From Solicoccozyma terricola (Eukaryota > Basidiomycota > Tremellomycetes > Filobasidiales > Piskurozymaceae): a stretch of DNA of 64,000 bases. The stretch lies in assembly GCA_001600875.1 (NCBI GenBank), contig BCLD01000022.1:254364-318363 (forward strand), in the 5' to 3' direction. Made by a program: the position numbers and the translations under genes. Below the pieces are notes generated by a model. That model was not told where the DNA came from. It saw only the letters and a program-made list of their open reading frames with translations, and ran no database searches. This document shows, piece by piece, positions 9,515-22,105 of this stretch. Within the stretch, counting starts at the first letter, position 1. The number at the start of each line of letters is the position of its first letter.

Positions 9515-12487
9515 ATGAATCCACCAACTCGTGTCCTATACTGGTTCAGAACAGATCTCAGGATTCACGATTCACCTGCTTTGCACGCTGCGTTGGGAAT
9601 TGAGAATATAGAAGCGTTTTATCCTGTGAGTGTGGTTGCCCTTCCCCCCCCCCCTCCCCCCGGCGGTGCCCTGGTGAGGTTTGGGGTTGGTTCGGGATGG
9701 TATAGCGGTTCCTGATATTGTTCGTTCTTGGACAGGTCTGGTGTTTTGATCCAGAGTGAGGCCGAGAAATATCATCTGAAAACAATCCTTTTCCACCTAT
9801 CATCTTATTGACGTTTTTGTTGGTGGGGCATTTCGTGAAAAATTCTCCCAGATACGTATGGAAACATAGAGTCGGTGTAAACAGATGGCAATTCCTATTA
9901 GAATCAATGCAAGATACATCCAATGCTTTAAGTGCACTGAACGCGAATCAGAAATTACTGGTGTTGAGAGGATCTCCAGAGGTTGTTTTACCTCTGGCAT
10001 GGAGGTCGTGGGGTATAACACATATGGTTTTTGAAAAGGTGAGAAGTTGGGACAGGTGATTTTATGGCGAGGGGTTTTTTTGTTGAATGCTTGGATTTTG
10101 GTTTTGGGATTTCCGTGTAGGATACAGCTGCGTATGGTGAGTGCTCTTGATCGAGTAGAAAAATGTATTAAATCTTCTTGATTCCCACTCCATTACACTC
10201 CCATCTCGACTACCTCTATCAGCTCGAAAACGAGATGAAAAAATAATATCGATCGCTCGAACATCCTTTCCACAACTTGAAATAATCATTTAAAATGGGA
10301 CATAACCTATTGGATCCTGAATTGGTAGTTAACAAAGGGGGGGGGGGGGGAGCGGGGGGGGGGGGGGGTCAAGGGGGGGGGGGGGGGGTAGGGGGGGGGG
10401 GGGGAAGAGGGGGGGGGGGGNNNNNNNNGGGGGGAGAAGGCGGTTGAGAAGTAGGATGATTGAGATGGCATCTTCTGGCTCTTTCCAGGCAGCTGCGAAA
10501 GTTGGAGAAATCGAGAAACCAATTCCACCTCCCGTTTCATTACCTGATCCTGGGACTCTCAATTTGGACCCAACTTTGATCTCGGCGAGTCACCAAGCCA
10601 CGACCTCGAGCGGACTTAAAGGACATACTATTGATACGGACGGTGATTCTTATGTTGGGACTCAAGGTAAGGGGAAGATGGAAGGACCGATGGCTCTGTT
10701 ACATGGTGTGAATGTAAACGACGAGATCATGGATGAACAGCGATTCGACGTCTTCAGTGGGTTGACTTGACCCCCATATTTCCGCCACTAAGAAATGTTG
10801 ATGCTAACGTGGAGCATGTACTCAGATCTGATATCAGGACCAAATGGTGATTTCGCAGTACCAACGCTCGATTCACTCGGTCTTCCACCCGCTACAACTT
10901 CAATACACGGTGGTGAAACCGCAGCACGTCGGCGATTCGATTCATTCTTTAAAGATCATTCTAGAGTCGCAACATTCGCAAAACCACAAACTGCACCTAC
11001 ATCGTTGGAACCGTCAACGACGTTGCTCAGTCCGTACCTAAAGTTCGGATGCCTGAGCGTTAGAGAATTTTATTGGCGTGCAAAGGAGATATCGGAGACG
11101 TATGTCGCGGAAAAGGGGGAAAAGGTGACTAAAGAACCCGAGAATCTCGTTGGACAGGTGAGTGAGGGAATGGTTGACGGGAGCTCAACGCTGGAAAACA
11201 GGGGAACTGAATATGGCCGGCGGCGGCGCCGTCGGGATAGCTCGAGTTTAGAGATATGTACTATTGTGCCGAATTTGGAACGGCGCACTACGATCGGATA
11301 CAGGGTAGTTCACTTTCACGGTGAGACGTCAGGATATCACGGCTACACTTGTGAAACTGAACGCCCCTCCCTCAGCTTCATGGCCTGGGGTCTGATGAAC
11401 AAATACGACAATCGAGGCGCTCTCATCCTCCCTAGACCGCGGGGTGATGACCGAGATGAGGAGAGATTCTCAGCGTGGAAGGAAGGTCGCACGGGTTTCC
11501 CGTGAGTGCTATTACATCAATGACCCGGAGGTGGCAGCGTTCATGATGTGATATCGCTTCAGATGGATTGACGCGGTAATGAGACAGCGTGAGTGGCGGT
11601 TTCAGTATTATTTCCCGGTCATGATCGAATTCCTCGTATAGTCAAAAAAGAAGGCTGGATACATCATCTAGCACGACATAGCGTTGCTTGCTTCTTGACC
11701 CGAGGGCAATGCTACATCTCATGGGAGCGAGGTGCCGAGGTGTTTGACGGTGGGTTGCAAGTTCCTGGATTCCAAGACCTCGCCACTGACTTCTACGAAT
11801 CCTGCAGAATACCTTTTGGACTGGGATCCTGCCTCGAATCCGGGCAACTGGATGTGGCTATCGTGTTCGGCGTTTTTTGCGCAGTACTGTGAGTGTAAGC
11901 ACCCGATGTTGTCTGCCATGTCTTACTTTGAACCCTCCCCTTCCCCCTCCCCTTCTCTCTGCTCTCCTCCCCGTGCTCCGCAGACCGCGTTTATGGCCTG
12001 GTCTCGTGGCCTCTGAAGACGGACAAACACGGTGATCTAGTCAGAAAGTATTGCCCCGAGTTGGCAGGGTTTCCGGACAAGGTGTGTAGCGGTCAGTCTG
12101 GCCGGACGAACCGTCCTGAAATAGACTTCCTCTCAGTACATTTACGAACCACACAAAGCGCCACCAGACGTACAGAAGTCTGCACACTGCATCATCGGAG
12201 AAGATTATCCTCGTCCGATACTGGACGAACAGGTGGAGAAGAGCCGTTGCATCGCACGGCTGAAAATCGCTTTCGCTGCGGGCATGCATGGGAATCATCC
12301 GCGGGTGCTCGATGGCTCAGCAGACATGATGCTGAAGGAGCGCTACGTAGAGGCCCATGGGCACAAGGAGGATGACCTTGATGAAGGAGCAAAGTCAGGT
12401 ATACTTGCGCAGGGACACAAGAGGAAGCCGTCAGTCGCTAAAGGTCCGATGGACGGGTTCGTGAAACGGGCGAAGCATGGGAGATGA
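9515..12487 (+). CDS. (6-4) photolyase / cryptochrome-family flavoprotein, with apparent frameshift
   Basis: FAD-dependent DNA photolyase of the animal-type (6-4)/cryptochrome branch, spread over about 14 exons. The N-terminal photolyase domain opens with [18 protein letters not shown] and continues [15 protein letters not shown] and GSPEVVLP. The C-terminal FAD domain has [31 protein letters not shown] joined to WIDAVMRQ, then [18 protein letters not shown], and [20 protein letters not shown]. Both His of IHHLARH, the pair linked to (6-4) repair, are present. The stop is at 12485-12487 after a basic tail (KRKPSVAKG...VKRAKHGR) that could be a nuclear signal. Between about 10286 and 10300 the frame breaks: QLEIII runs into TAA, while the expected [11 protein letters not shown] is open one frame over. 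This lies just before a poly-G/N tract, so an assembly error is likely, but a damaged allele is possible. Confidence 0.87.
10338..10437. repeat. Interrupted poly-G tract with N bases in a photolyase intron
   Basis: About 100 nt of near-pure G on the plus strand with eight N bases near 10421-10428. It falls between VVNKG and the exon starting [11 protein letters not shown] at 10489, which follows a good ctttccag acceptor. The donor of this intron is not readable, probably because of the tract. Confidence 0.8.
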
Positions 12488-13116
12488 TACGTCGGGTGGG
12501 TCGGGACCACCACAATTCGCATACACTCATATACAGAGCCTTCTGCACCGTGTCAGTCAATCACAACGTTGGAAGTTTCGCAATCACATCCGCTCCGCCA
12601 TTACTTTCTTGTCACGCCATTTGTATTGCTTCCATAGATCTGACCCCTCATCCCCACCATGCATTGTGGATAACTTACGAACTGCCCGCAGCGGCATGGT
12701 TGCCACGACGCGAGTCTTGAAATCGGTCAGTAATGATAAGACATGGAGTGATGAATTGAGAGTGATTGAGATGCGGACTGACAGAGCTGTATGGAACGGA
12801 TGCCCAGTGACTACACCTCTTTCCTTCGCTGTACACTCCTTGCACACCTTCCCTCCGTATCTTTCTCTTCCCAAAAGTCAACAAGCCACACTTGTCACGC
12901 TTGGTCTTGTTCATTAGCAAAGGTGAAATTCCTCTTGAGCATCACATTTATCATCAATTCGGACCCCATCCATGGTAAAAATAAAAATAAAGCGTCTTCC
13001 CCATTCCCATTACAGGAGGTACCAACAAACCTATCAACCGCAATCGATGGGCATAAACAACGTATTCAACCGATGTCTCCGTTCGAGCCAGGTTCCCTCG
13101 TTCTAGACCACACCCA
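12488..13116. other. Convergent intergenic region, photolyase / MOSC protein
   Basis: A 629-nt stretch between two converging genes. Open frames of up to about 150 codons occur but have no recognisable protein features. I see nothing else in it beyond expected 3' UTRs. Confidence 0.5.
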
Positions 13117-14673
13117 TCACTTCATGGCGTTTCCTTTCCCATCTAGCTTCTCCCAGTCATTTAGCTCTTGCACCGTCATCAAATCGCCTACTGCAATAGA
13201 CCCTTGTTCACGTATCGGGGCACCGTTGACGCCGAAACATGGCGTGAAGCGGATCTGAGTGACAGCACAGTCAGTCTTAGCGACCAGGAGATGCGACAAA
13301 ACACCACTTACATCAGGATCGACACGGCGGTACTTTGAAATGACTTTGAAAGGTAGCGCAGGGTCCGGTTTCCCAGTCTCTGGGTCAACGTTGGGTAGCT
13401 ACATACCACCTCCTTCAGCGGTGTGTACTCGTGTCGCATCATTTATCAACTCACCTGACACCTGCCGCACCGACTAATGATGATCATACCTCCCTTGTGC
13501 TCTCCGTTCACACCCTGGAATAAGACCTTCCTCCACGTCTCCTCCGCGAAGGGCTCTCTGGCTCCACCGACGACAACGTTGGCTCGAAATCGTTCGAGTT
13601 GCAGAGTTCGCCCTTCCCAGAGAGAGGGATCGAGTTTGCCAATATTGCTGTACTCGGCAGGAGGGTTAGGCTGAAGAGCCGATTCCACGGCTGCTTTGAC
13701 GTGATTGTAGGATTCTGAAAAGGTTGTTGGATGAGCACGATGCTTAGCATACAACCTTCGAACTTCTCACCCTCCGTTGCGAGCAAGAATGGATAACCAT
13801 CCGCGAATCTGGTTTCTCCAACACCTTCGTATTCGAGGTCGCCATCCTTTGGTTCAAATTTGAGCAATGGTCGTTTTTCGAAAGCTTGCATGACGAAGCG
13901 GACATCTTTGCCAAGGTACACTGAGAAGAGCTCGGAAGGCGTACGCTCGGTAGAGTGAGATGGTAGAGCATCGGGTACGAGCACCGGGAATAGGTCTTGG
14001 CCAAAGTGAATAGCGTGATCCATTCTGCAATCGGGTCGATAGTCAGCTTGCGGGTTACTGACGGTACAGAGGAGCAGCCGAACGTACCCATGATAGCCCT
14101 TCTTCTGTTCATCGCTCGGGTTCAGCGGCACTGCAAAGCTAGGTAGTCCGGAGTCTTGGGGGAAAGCGACGATAAGCTCGCCTTTCACTTCATCGATTGT
14201 CGGGGCGACGAGGATCATCTGTGGGGGATTCGTGGCTCAAAGCTTGTATTGGCAGTCGAAAGATATAGGTCTTACCTGTGGTGTATCTCTAGCAGTAACG
14301 ATGACGGATGTGTTGGCATCGACGATTGCCCATGCTCTGTCGTACTGATCGGGATAAGATGGTTTCATCAATCCCCATACAGGAATCACAGGAGTCTCGG
14401 AGAGTTACTTGAAGACCAGTTACGCTATACTTCCATTCACTGACGGATATCGGCTTGCAGCTCTGTACATCAAAGACGGTCAACTGACTCCAAAGATCCC
14501 CTCGCATGCATCACTTTTCGCACCTTGATTGGATGGACGAAGATCCTAGTCACCCTGATGGGTCCTTCTGCCTTTGTCGTTGCATCCGGGGAACTGGTGA
14601 GCTGCAGCAGCCATTTAACCAGCAAGCATACGAGGATGGTCGCACAGATGAGCAGGATGTTGTTGGCTACCAT
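13117..14673 (-). CDS. MOSC-domain protein, mARC-like (molybdenum cofactor sulfurase C-terminal family)
   Basis: Probable membrane-anchored molybdoenzyme like mitochondrial amidoxime-reducing component, which reduces N-hydroxylated compounds with cytochrome b5. The start at 14673 (MVANNILLICATILVC) opens directly into a hydrophobic anchor; an upstream in-frame ATG at 14748 would add 25 residues. The MOSC_N barrel follows: VTRIFVHPIK spliced to SCKPISVSEW, then YDRAWAIVDA. The MOSC domain has GETRFADGYPFLL, LERFRANVVVGGAREPFAEE, and SRCGRCQ spliced to LPNVDPETGKPDP, whose Cys matches the Mo-binding region of mARC (CSRCxxTTVDPDTG). It ends with TPCFGVNGAPI and IAVGDLMTVQ. Introns are 50-70 nt. 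The family call is strong; mitochondrial location and substrate are inferred. Confidence 0.88.
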
Positions 14674-14876
14674 GTTGGATGATTGTAGACATACCCGTTG
14701 CAATTGCATCTTCCCCCGAACGTGGAACTTGGCTTCAAGAGGCACCAAATGTCAACAACGAGAACTGCCAAACCAGAGTTGACCAGGATTACAAAACGAC
14801 TCCTATCCACTAGATTATCCACAGCACAGATTACATATCGTCAAAGACCAGGGGACTTCTGAGTTCTGCAACACGT

Positions 14877-16777
14877 TCACTTGGCTTTCCCAGCTGGTTC
14901 GATCGGGAACCACTTGTTAAACACCTCGTTCGGATCATATTTAGCCTTGACTTTCTGCAGCTCAAAGTACTTTGCGCCATACAGTGTCTTGGATCTCTCT
15001 GTGCCCTCGACATCGGTAACTGTGGAATAGCGCTTTGGTGAGCGTCATACTACCCGGCGTTGACTCTTCTACTCACAAAAATTGCAATAGGTTGGCCCCT
15101 TTCCGAATCCACCTGTATTATTAACAATTGTCGCCGACAATTCCCTGGCACCTTGAATTTCCTGAGCCGACTCCTCCGTATCGGCTTCCACTTTAGAAAG
15201 CCATTCCATGACCGTCATCACGGAGATATTATCATGCCTTCCAGTATACGCCATTTCGTCCTTGCCAACCGCATTCAGGAGTTTGTGCGTTGGTATGACC
15301 TCGAACAGGACCATTGTGTGAGTGTATATCGAGCTGGCGTGGATTGCCCTCAGCTTATCGCATAGCGAGATCACCTCAGTACCGGTTGGAAGTGCAGGAA
15401 CGATATTGGATTTGCCATAGCATGAGAGACCATATGGTACTACTGTGCCGTTGACGGCAGGGTATGGCGCTACGATACCTTGCTTGACTTCCGAAATAAA
15501 AGCTACGAGGAAACTCCAACGATCAGTGACAACCGAGACTGAAGAGAGAACAGACACATACGCAAATCCCAGATGTCGGCGAAGCAACGCTCGGCATCTA
15601 CAGCGTCTCCATTATAAAACATCATGAGTTGGAGGTTGTTCTGGAGTGGGGATCATCTTCAAGTGAGGACTTGCGCATGAGTGGTTGAGTGTGTATGCTC
15701 ACCTCAGCGAGCGGCCATCCAAAGAACAGCAGGCAAGCTGCATCTGTATTGGTCTTCCCATTCTTTTCATACCACTTTTGAACCGCCTGCATAAGCTTGT
15801 CCAATTGGCCCTGCTTTTCGACATCCTCCTTATCCGGGAAAAGCATCTTCACGACACCGATCCAGATCATGTTCTTTTGCTCGTGAGCACGGTAGGTGAA
15901 TGAGGTGACCACTCCAAAATTACAGCCGCCGCCCCTGAGCGCATTGAAGAGTTCCGGGTTGGAGGTAGGCGACACAACGAGACGCTCAAGCGTACCAGTA
16001 ATGATTGTAGCAGACAGGAGGTTGTCGATCACCAATCCATGTCTAGGGGTGAGAAACCCATGGCCTCCACCGAGGGTGAGCTAGTTAAAACAGTGCACGA
16101 TGAGCCGGATAGTTACTCTCCTTTCTCGTCAGCCCACTCACCCCAGCGACTCCCGTGTCATTCACTGTTCCACCCACGCAAGCCAAGCCATACTTGATAG
16201 TCTCGTCATCTACATCTTTCCACTTTGCACCAGCTTGCACGGTGACGCTCATATTTTCTACGTCAACCGTGACCTTGGTCATGTATCGATTAAGGTCGAG
16301 TACGATACCGCCGCTGGTGGAAGAGGCACAGGAGAACGAGTGACCGCCACCTGGGGGCAAACACAAGTGCGTCAGATCGAATTGTAGGGGTCCCTCGCGA
16401 GGTGAAACGCCGTGGTCATTTCGGAATACTCAAACGCCCATAGACAGAGCATTCCGCTTGCGCGATGTGTGGACACTTGGGTGCGTACACCCACGCACAC
16501 CATCCTCAATGACAAATATATTTATATACTCACCTTTCAAAGCCAGATCAACCTTTTCTCTTAACACTACCTCCAATACCATGCTGATATCCTCCTCATC
16601 CTTCGGAAACACCACGATTCCGGCCTTCTTCTGGCCGCAAGCGGACCATCGAACTATGGCTTCGTTGTAAGTTGGGTCCGAAGGAAGAACCATGTCCCCC
16701 TTGATGGACGTCCTGAGCCTTTCAAACGAGTCGGAAGAGATGGGGAGAGCGGGAGGCGTTGTAGTCTTGTTAATCAT
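14877..16777 (-). CDS. FAD-linked oxidoreductase, berberine-bridge-enzyme-like (PCMH/BBE)
   Basis: Flavin oxidase/dehydrogenase of the VAO/BBE superfamily. The start at 16777 (MINKTTTPPALPIS) lies 128 nt beyond the MOSC start region on the same strand. The PCMH FAD-binding domain shows AGIVVFPKDEEDISMVL, GGGHSFSCASSTSGGIVLDL with the His that usually carries covalent FAD, VQAGAKWKDV, and TLGGGHGFLTPRHGLVIDNL. The segment LFNALRGGGCNFGVVTSF is the typical end of the FAD domain. The C-terminal BBE motif is YDPNEVFNKWFPIEPAGKAK, followed by TGA. The second attachment Cys of bicovalent BBE enzymes is not seen at its usual place before LGGG. No signal peptide is evident. The substrate (sugar, alkaloid or other small molecule) is unknown. 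Confidence 0.9.
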
Positions 16778-17136
16778 GTTGGTTGTTTGTGTGCAAGTTG
16801 AAGTGGGACATTCGAACCGAGTCCAGATGGAACATCTCTCTTTATGCCTACCCGAATTGCTTGGCTGGTCATGCGTCCATCTACACGCCTGGTGGGATGA
16901 TGGGCAGTTAGGAAGCGGTTCCAGAAAGTCACTCAACGCCACAGCGGATCATTTTACAAGGTTGTCTTATCATCCCGTACATGGCATTTCTAGGCAGACA
17001 GATCGCATCCGAAACACTGCTAAATACATCCATAAGGAGTGGCAACTTTCCTACGTGGAATTGAGAATGCCTAGAGTTTCAACCGCATTCAAATCCGAAA
17101 GTGAACATCAAATCCCGTCCGTTGGATCCGCAGCCG
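16778..17136. other. Spacer between transcription factor 3' end and oxidoreductase 5' end
   Basis: A 359-nt stretch on a minus-strand gene run, expected to contain the oxidoreductase promoter. A small last exon of the transcription factor could lie here, because its final readable codons run straight into a good gtgagtg donor. Confidence 0.4.
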
Positions 17137-20100
17137 TCACAAACACTCACCGTCTATCAAGGCATTCCAATATGAATCATCCATTATCCCTTGGTCTGCC
17201 ATCCCCATCCCTCCAAAGGATTGACTGCCCATGCCACCACTGACACCTCGTTCCATCCCAATACTCTGACCATGGCTGGCAGGTTGAGCTGCCATCATGG
17301 GACCGGGCCCTTGAATACTTGTCCCAGGGTTAGCGTTTGACAGGGAAGACAAAGTGTCGTCCATACCACCCGAATACATTGCAACGTTGTTGTCCAGTCG
17401 GCCTGGTCCCGCAGACGGGAATGGCCCATTCGGGTAGATGATACCCTGCACCGGGGCGGTAAAAGGGGCATAATTGTTGAGGTTGCCGTTGGAGTTAGTT
17501 GCGGCTATGTCGATGGGCAAGTTGTTATCAAATTGGTTGATGCCCATCAGGTCATCAAAAAGGCCGTCGGACGCTCCACCGACTGCGAGCGAGTTGTTGG
17601 TGGACAACCACAGGTCGAGTCTATGCGGATACAGTCATTCAGCAGGCATTACCCACATCGAAATCAGGGGTGGCGTGCTTACAGCTTCTGCGGCCTCTCA
17701 TCCTCGTTTGTCAATGTGCTTGATGGACTATGATCCTTCCCACCGACACTGGCACCTCCAGTAGCTTGGCCATGATTAGCATTCACAACATTGGCCGTTG
17801 TCGTCTGCTGCATCGATGACCAATCGACGGTCTGATCCTTGACCGTTTCGGTAGGTTTGTTGTTCTCCACAACAGCTCTGTACAGGTTATTGAAATGAGC
17901 CATCGTGGAATCACCCTTCGAAAAGGCCGGATCGGTAGGAGTTCCTTGCCCGAAGACGACGGGCTCCGTTTTCGAAGAGCTGTCTCGCTCCCGCAACCCG
18001 AGCAGGAGCGCTACGGACTCCGACGGGTGGCCCGAATGTGATGCTTCGTCATGTTCAATGCCCTGAAGAGCTCTGCGGTAGAGGGTGGAGATCTGAAGGA
18101 TCAACCACGGATGGAAATCAGGTCAGAACAATTCATGAATTTTGAGACGATGGAATAAACGCACAATCGCAAACTCTTTTCTGGAAGTCTGGTCTGTCCG
18201 CATCGATGCAGAGTCGGGAGCATTCTGTTCCATGAATGCGGCAAGGATGGCGCGCATCTCGTCGGCATCTTCCGATCGCTGTTTTTTTTTAAAGCGTGGT
18301 GTCAGCGAATGTGAGATAGACGAAATAAGGACACGATTAACTGACCGGGAAAATGATAGCGGCAATACCCTGAAAGGTGGAGCGGGTCAGCAGGAATCGC
18401 AGTCGCCTAGAGCCTCTTCAAATAAGGTCAACGCACTGCAATCATGGCGGCATTCTGACAAAGCAACGACATCAGCATACGGCGTAAAGCGCAAGCGGGC
18501 GTCAACATTACTCACAAACTCTCGGAATTGTCCGCCAAAGAAATGATTGTGTACCCCAGGATAGTCTCGGCGGAACATTTGGCGCTGGTGCAGGTGGGGG
18601 AGATAAGCGTACAAGACATTGGAGTTCAGATACGGCGCTACTCACAATTCGGAAGTCTTGCTTCGCCGCCTCAAAGCAAGCTCGCCTTGAGAGCGCAAAT
18701 TTATCACTGCGCAGACGACGTAGAAGCCATGGTCGCTGTTACAGGTAGTCAAAGTCAGCGGGAACTATCTACATGGACACTTGATATGATACGAACATGC
18801 AGTGTAATTATTATCGACACTGCATTTGAGTAAACTGGTCAATGGCGGCTTATACGCAAGCCCGCGGACACTGAACTCACATATTTCCGTCGACAGGTAA
18901 TAACGATGTAAAGGAATGTAAACGCGCTCGGCATCAAGACTCTTATCAGCGTCCTCCATGCGGAAGTGCTGTTTCAACAATCGCGTATTCAGCAAAGTAA
19001 TCCTCTCCTGGTGAGACACCTGACCTACCGGTGGAAGATCCTCAATGAACTGTCTGATTTCCTTGTCCAGCGCCTCGACGTCCTCGAATTTGGCCGGCTC
19101 ATGCAGCTTCTGGAAGTGATGTACGATTTTGCCCACGATCTTCGCGAAACGTTTGCGTAGGATGATGAAGGTGGCCGTGGTGGGCTCGGTGAGGGGGCGA
19201 GAGACGATTGGCTGGCCAGAAGTGAGCTCAGACCATTCGACGTTGGATGGTTCCTGCGCGTCGCAGTAGGCGTCGTCAATGGAGGGGGGCCGTCCGAGAT
19301 TGAGGGACCAGCTAGAGGCGCCCAAGGAGAGTCAGAGGTTGCGTAGCCAGCGCACTGTCGTAACGACTTACTTCCGATCTGCATGATAAATATAACTCCA
19401 TACTCGACGACGATATTCTGTTTGAAATTGACTGTGATAGTTTGATGATCAGTGAAATGGCTTGTCCGGTTCCCGCTTGCAGAACTGACTCAAGCCCGAG
19501 CTTCGTGCCGTCTCGGTGAAGACCGATTGCTTGAGCCGTCCGCAGACTGGCACCCAGTTGACTCCAGCATTCGGTAAGACCTGGAACCAAGAACACCAGG
19601 TCAGAGGGACGACAGCGTCTTCAAGAAAAGATGCAATCTTACGCCGATCATGAATCAGGACGAGGTAGAGACCGCTCTGCAAAGTATTTGTTGTGAATAC
19701 GGCCATATCTACCCGGTCAAGCCTACTCACAAGCATACGGGTCACCACGAGCTCGAGCGACTCTGGTTGAATGGCAGTGGCGATGAGAATCGATCGGCGC
19801 GCTTGGGTCCCCGTCATGTCAGCCTAGAAGGCGGGTCTAATCATACCCGTGGTCAAGACTCACAACACCAATACATCCGCAAGCTATTCAACCTCCTCGT
19901 CCTGTCATCACCAGCCCACTCCTCTGGTGCCAATCTGCTCGCTGTTGCTAGCACGATAAAGATGAGTGGTAGACTGCGTACGTTTCCCGGCTCCGGCTCA
20001 ACCTCCCCCTTTCGCTTATACATGTCCTCAAACGCCTCTCTGAAGCTATCCTCGTGAATAGGGTAACGCACGAAATCGATGTAACGGAAGAAATAGTCGA

Positions 20101-22105
20101 CGAGCTTGCGAGCGAATTGATATGGAGGTAGCTCTTCCACTAGTTCTCTGAGTTTGAGTGGGGACACGCCGCATTCCTTGATGAGACGCTGAAGGTTCTC
20201 GGCAGGGTTACCGCAATCCGAAAGGTCGAGCTTGAATGTCCCGTTCGCGCCCCGCAGTCCTTCAACGTTCGGCACGGTCGACTCTGTAGCAAACCACTTG
20301 CCCGGATCTACCGACCCACCGTCTCCAGCCGACGTCGACCTGGAGAACCCGTCACGAAAGGCTGTAGCCAGTCCGTTATCATGAGCACCTGGTATACCTT
20401 TGTGCGACTGCTCTGTGGAGCTATCCATGAGATCATCCGAGTCCGACCGGCTATCATGGCGCTGACCACGTCGGTGGATGGGTTGTGGTGCCATCAACAG
20501 GTCCACCGAGCCTTGAGCAACATGTTCACGTGACGTCAACAGCGAACCATCATCTTGAATGCCGAGAATGCCTTCCACGCGAGAAAGCCGATGAAGGGCA
20601 TGATGAAACTCCTCGTTGCTTGCATAAATATGAGCGGGAGAATCATTCTCTCCCTTGCCTCGTCCGTTATTTCCGTTCCGTGCCGATGTCATTTTGACTA
20701 TCTTGGGTCGCGCAGCTGGCTGTGCAACCGGCTCCGGGCGTGGAATCCCTCGAGCCTGAAGAAATGGACTTCCAATGGGTGACTGTTCTTTGGAAACGGA
20801 TTGAGAGCGAGCCGCCGCGACTCGAAGGTCGGTCTGTGACGATCCAGACGTTGGCGAAGCAATAGGTGCGCCAGGGATGTACGGTACCTGCGAGTGTTGA
20901 TCAGAAACGTCAGCAGTCCATTCTGGCCTTGCAAGTACGGGATGAAACGCTCACGCAAAGTTCTGGGATCTGTAAGCATGTTGGGGAATATGCAGGGAAA
21001 ATACAGAATCATTAGTAAGCGAGCGCCCTGCTCGATTGATTGACACAAGGTATCCACCTTTCGACCTAAAAGTAAGGAGTCGACGTTTTCAGCATCCTTT
21101 TCGACATAGGACGTACGATTTGGAAACACACACTCACTGATGCAATGTTGACAAGGGATATTCCGATTACACTTCTGCTTTCTCTATTGATTCAAGCGAA
21201 ATTGAGAAAGACTGAATCAGCTTTTGTGACCCTTTGATTAAAGTGGGAACCGAGTCCAAGATTCCAATCCTGACGTCCATGTATGGGAGTATGACGATCC
21301 TCCGTCGTTCCCGCTCGTTGGTAACACCCGCCGTTATCCGAAGCACCAAACTTCTAGGCAAGTTACATCACCTCTTCTCTCCTGTTCTCACAGCATCTAA
21401 TTCCCAAAACCCTTCCACCCCCACCAGACCAAACCTTCGATCCAACCAAACATTCAGCCATCCAAAACTCACTTTTGTACACTGCGCACAACTTAATGCG
21501 ATCCTTGGTTTCTTCCTCTTGACTTGACCTCCACTTGCACCACCGCCTGATCCTTCTCCCATGTTCCCACCTCCTGCACCACCAGCGCCACCACCACCAC
21601 CGGCGCGACCACTATCAGCACCATTATTCGATTGTTGAGATGTTGTTGATTTCTGACGTCGCATTGGAGTTGAAAGATTATCTTTATTCGTTGATCCACC
21701 TCCTTCTGTGTCATTTGGTTCAGAATGATGACTACCATGCATTCGAGAATTGAAAGTAGGTTTCTCATCTACTTCCCATGTTTCACCACCACCTCCATCA
21801 TCATCATCGTCCTCGTCTGCTCGATCAGATGACTCTTCATCCATCCTTCTCTTTCCTCTTCTTCCAGAGAATGATAACAACGGACTCGACATTGGAATTT
21901 GATCCCCTTGAACATCATCATAACCCTCTCCAAACCCTTGTCTCCGCGTAATATCATCGTATGTTTTAAGAGAATTGGAAGGTTGCATAGCTGCGATGTA
22001 ACCTTGTTGATATGCTTGATGTGTGAGGTAAGGACCGAAAGGACCTGTGGATGGGGATTGTTGCATGGTAAGAGATGGGGATTGCGGAGGAAGGTAAGTC
22101 GTCAT
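17137..22105 (-). CDS. Zn2Cys6 fungal-specific transcription factor
   Basis: Nuclear DNA-binding regulator. The N-terminus is low in complexity (Gln/Ser/Pro, then Asp- and Gly-rich), followed by a basic patch and the zinc cluster. The cluster is assembled from three exons: SCAQCTK, then RKQKCNRNIPCQHCI, then SRKVDTLCQ, giving C-x2-C-x6-C-x5-C-x2-C-x8-C. Downstream lie a linker and a fungal_trans (PF04082-type) domain with YFFRYIDFVRYPIHEDSF, LTECWSQLGASLRTAQAIGL and SWSLNLGRPPSIDDAYCD. The C-terminus is Gly/Met/Asn-rich and ends near DDSYWNALIDG. The start at 22105 (MTTYLPPQ) is chosen over 22285 because the extra stretch looks like 5' UTR; the frame stays open to 22285. The gene spans nearly 5 kb with many short introns. 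It sits directly upstream of the oxidoreductase and MOSC genes, so local regulation is possible but unproven. Confidence 0.87.

Noticed and set aside
12477..12917. Plus-strand open frame of 146 codons after the photolyase
   Set aside because: It overlaps the photolyase stop, has no recognisable content and several equal-length shadow frames exist on the other strand.
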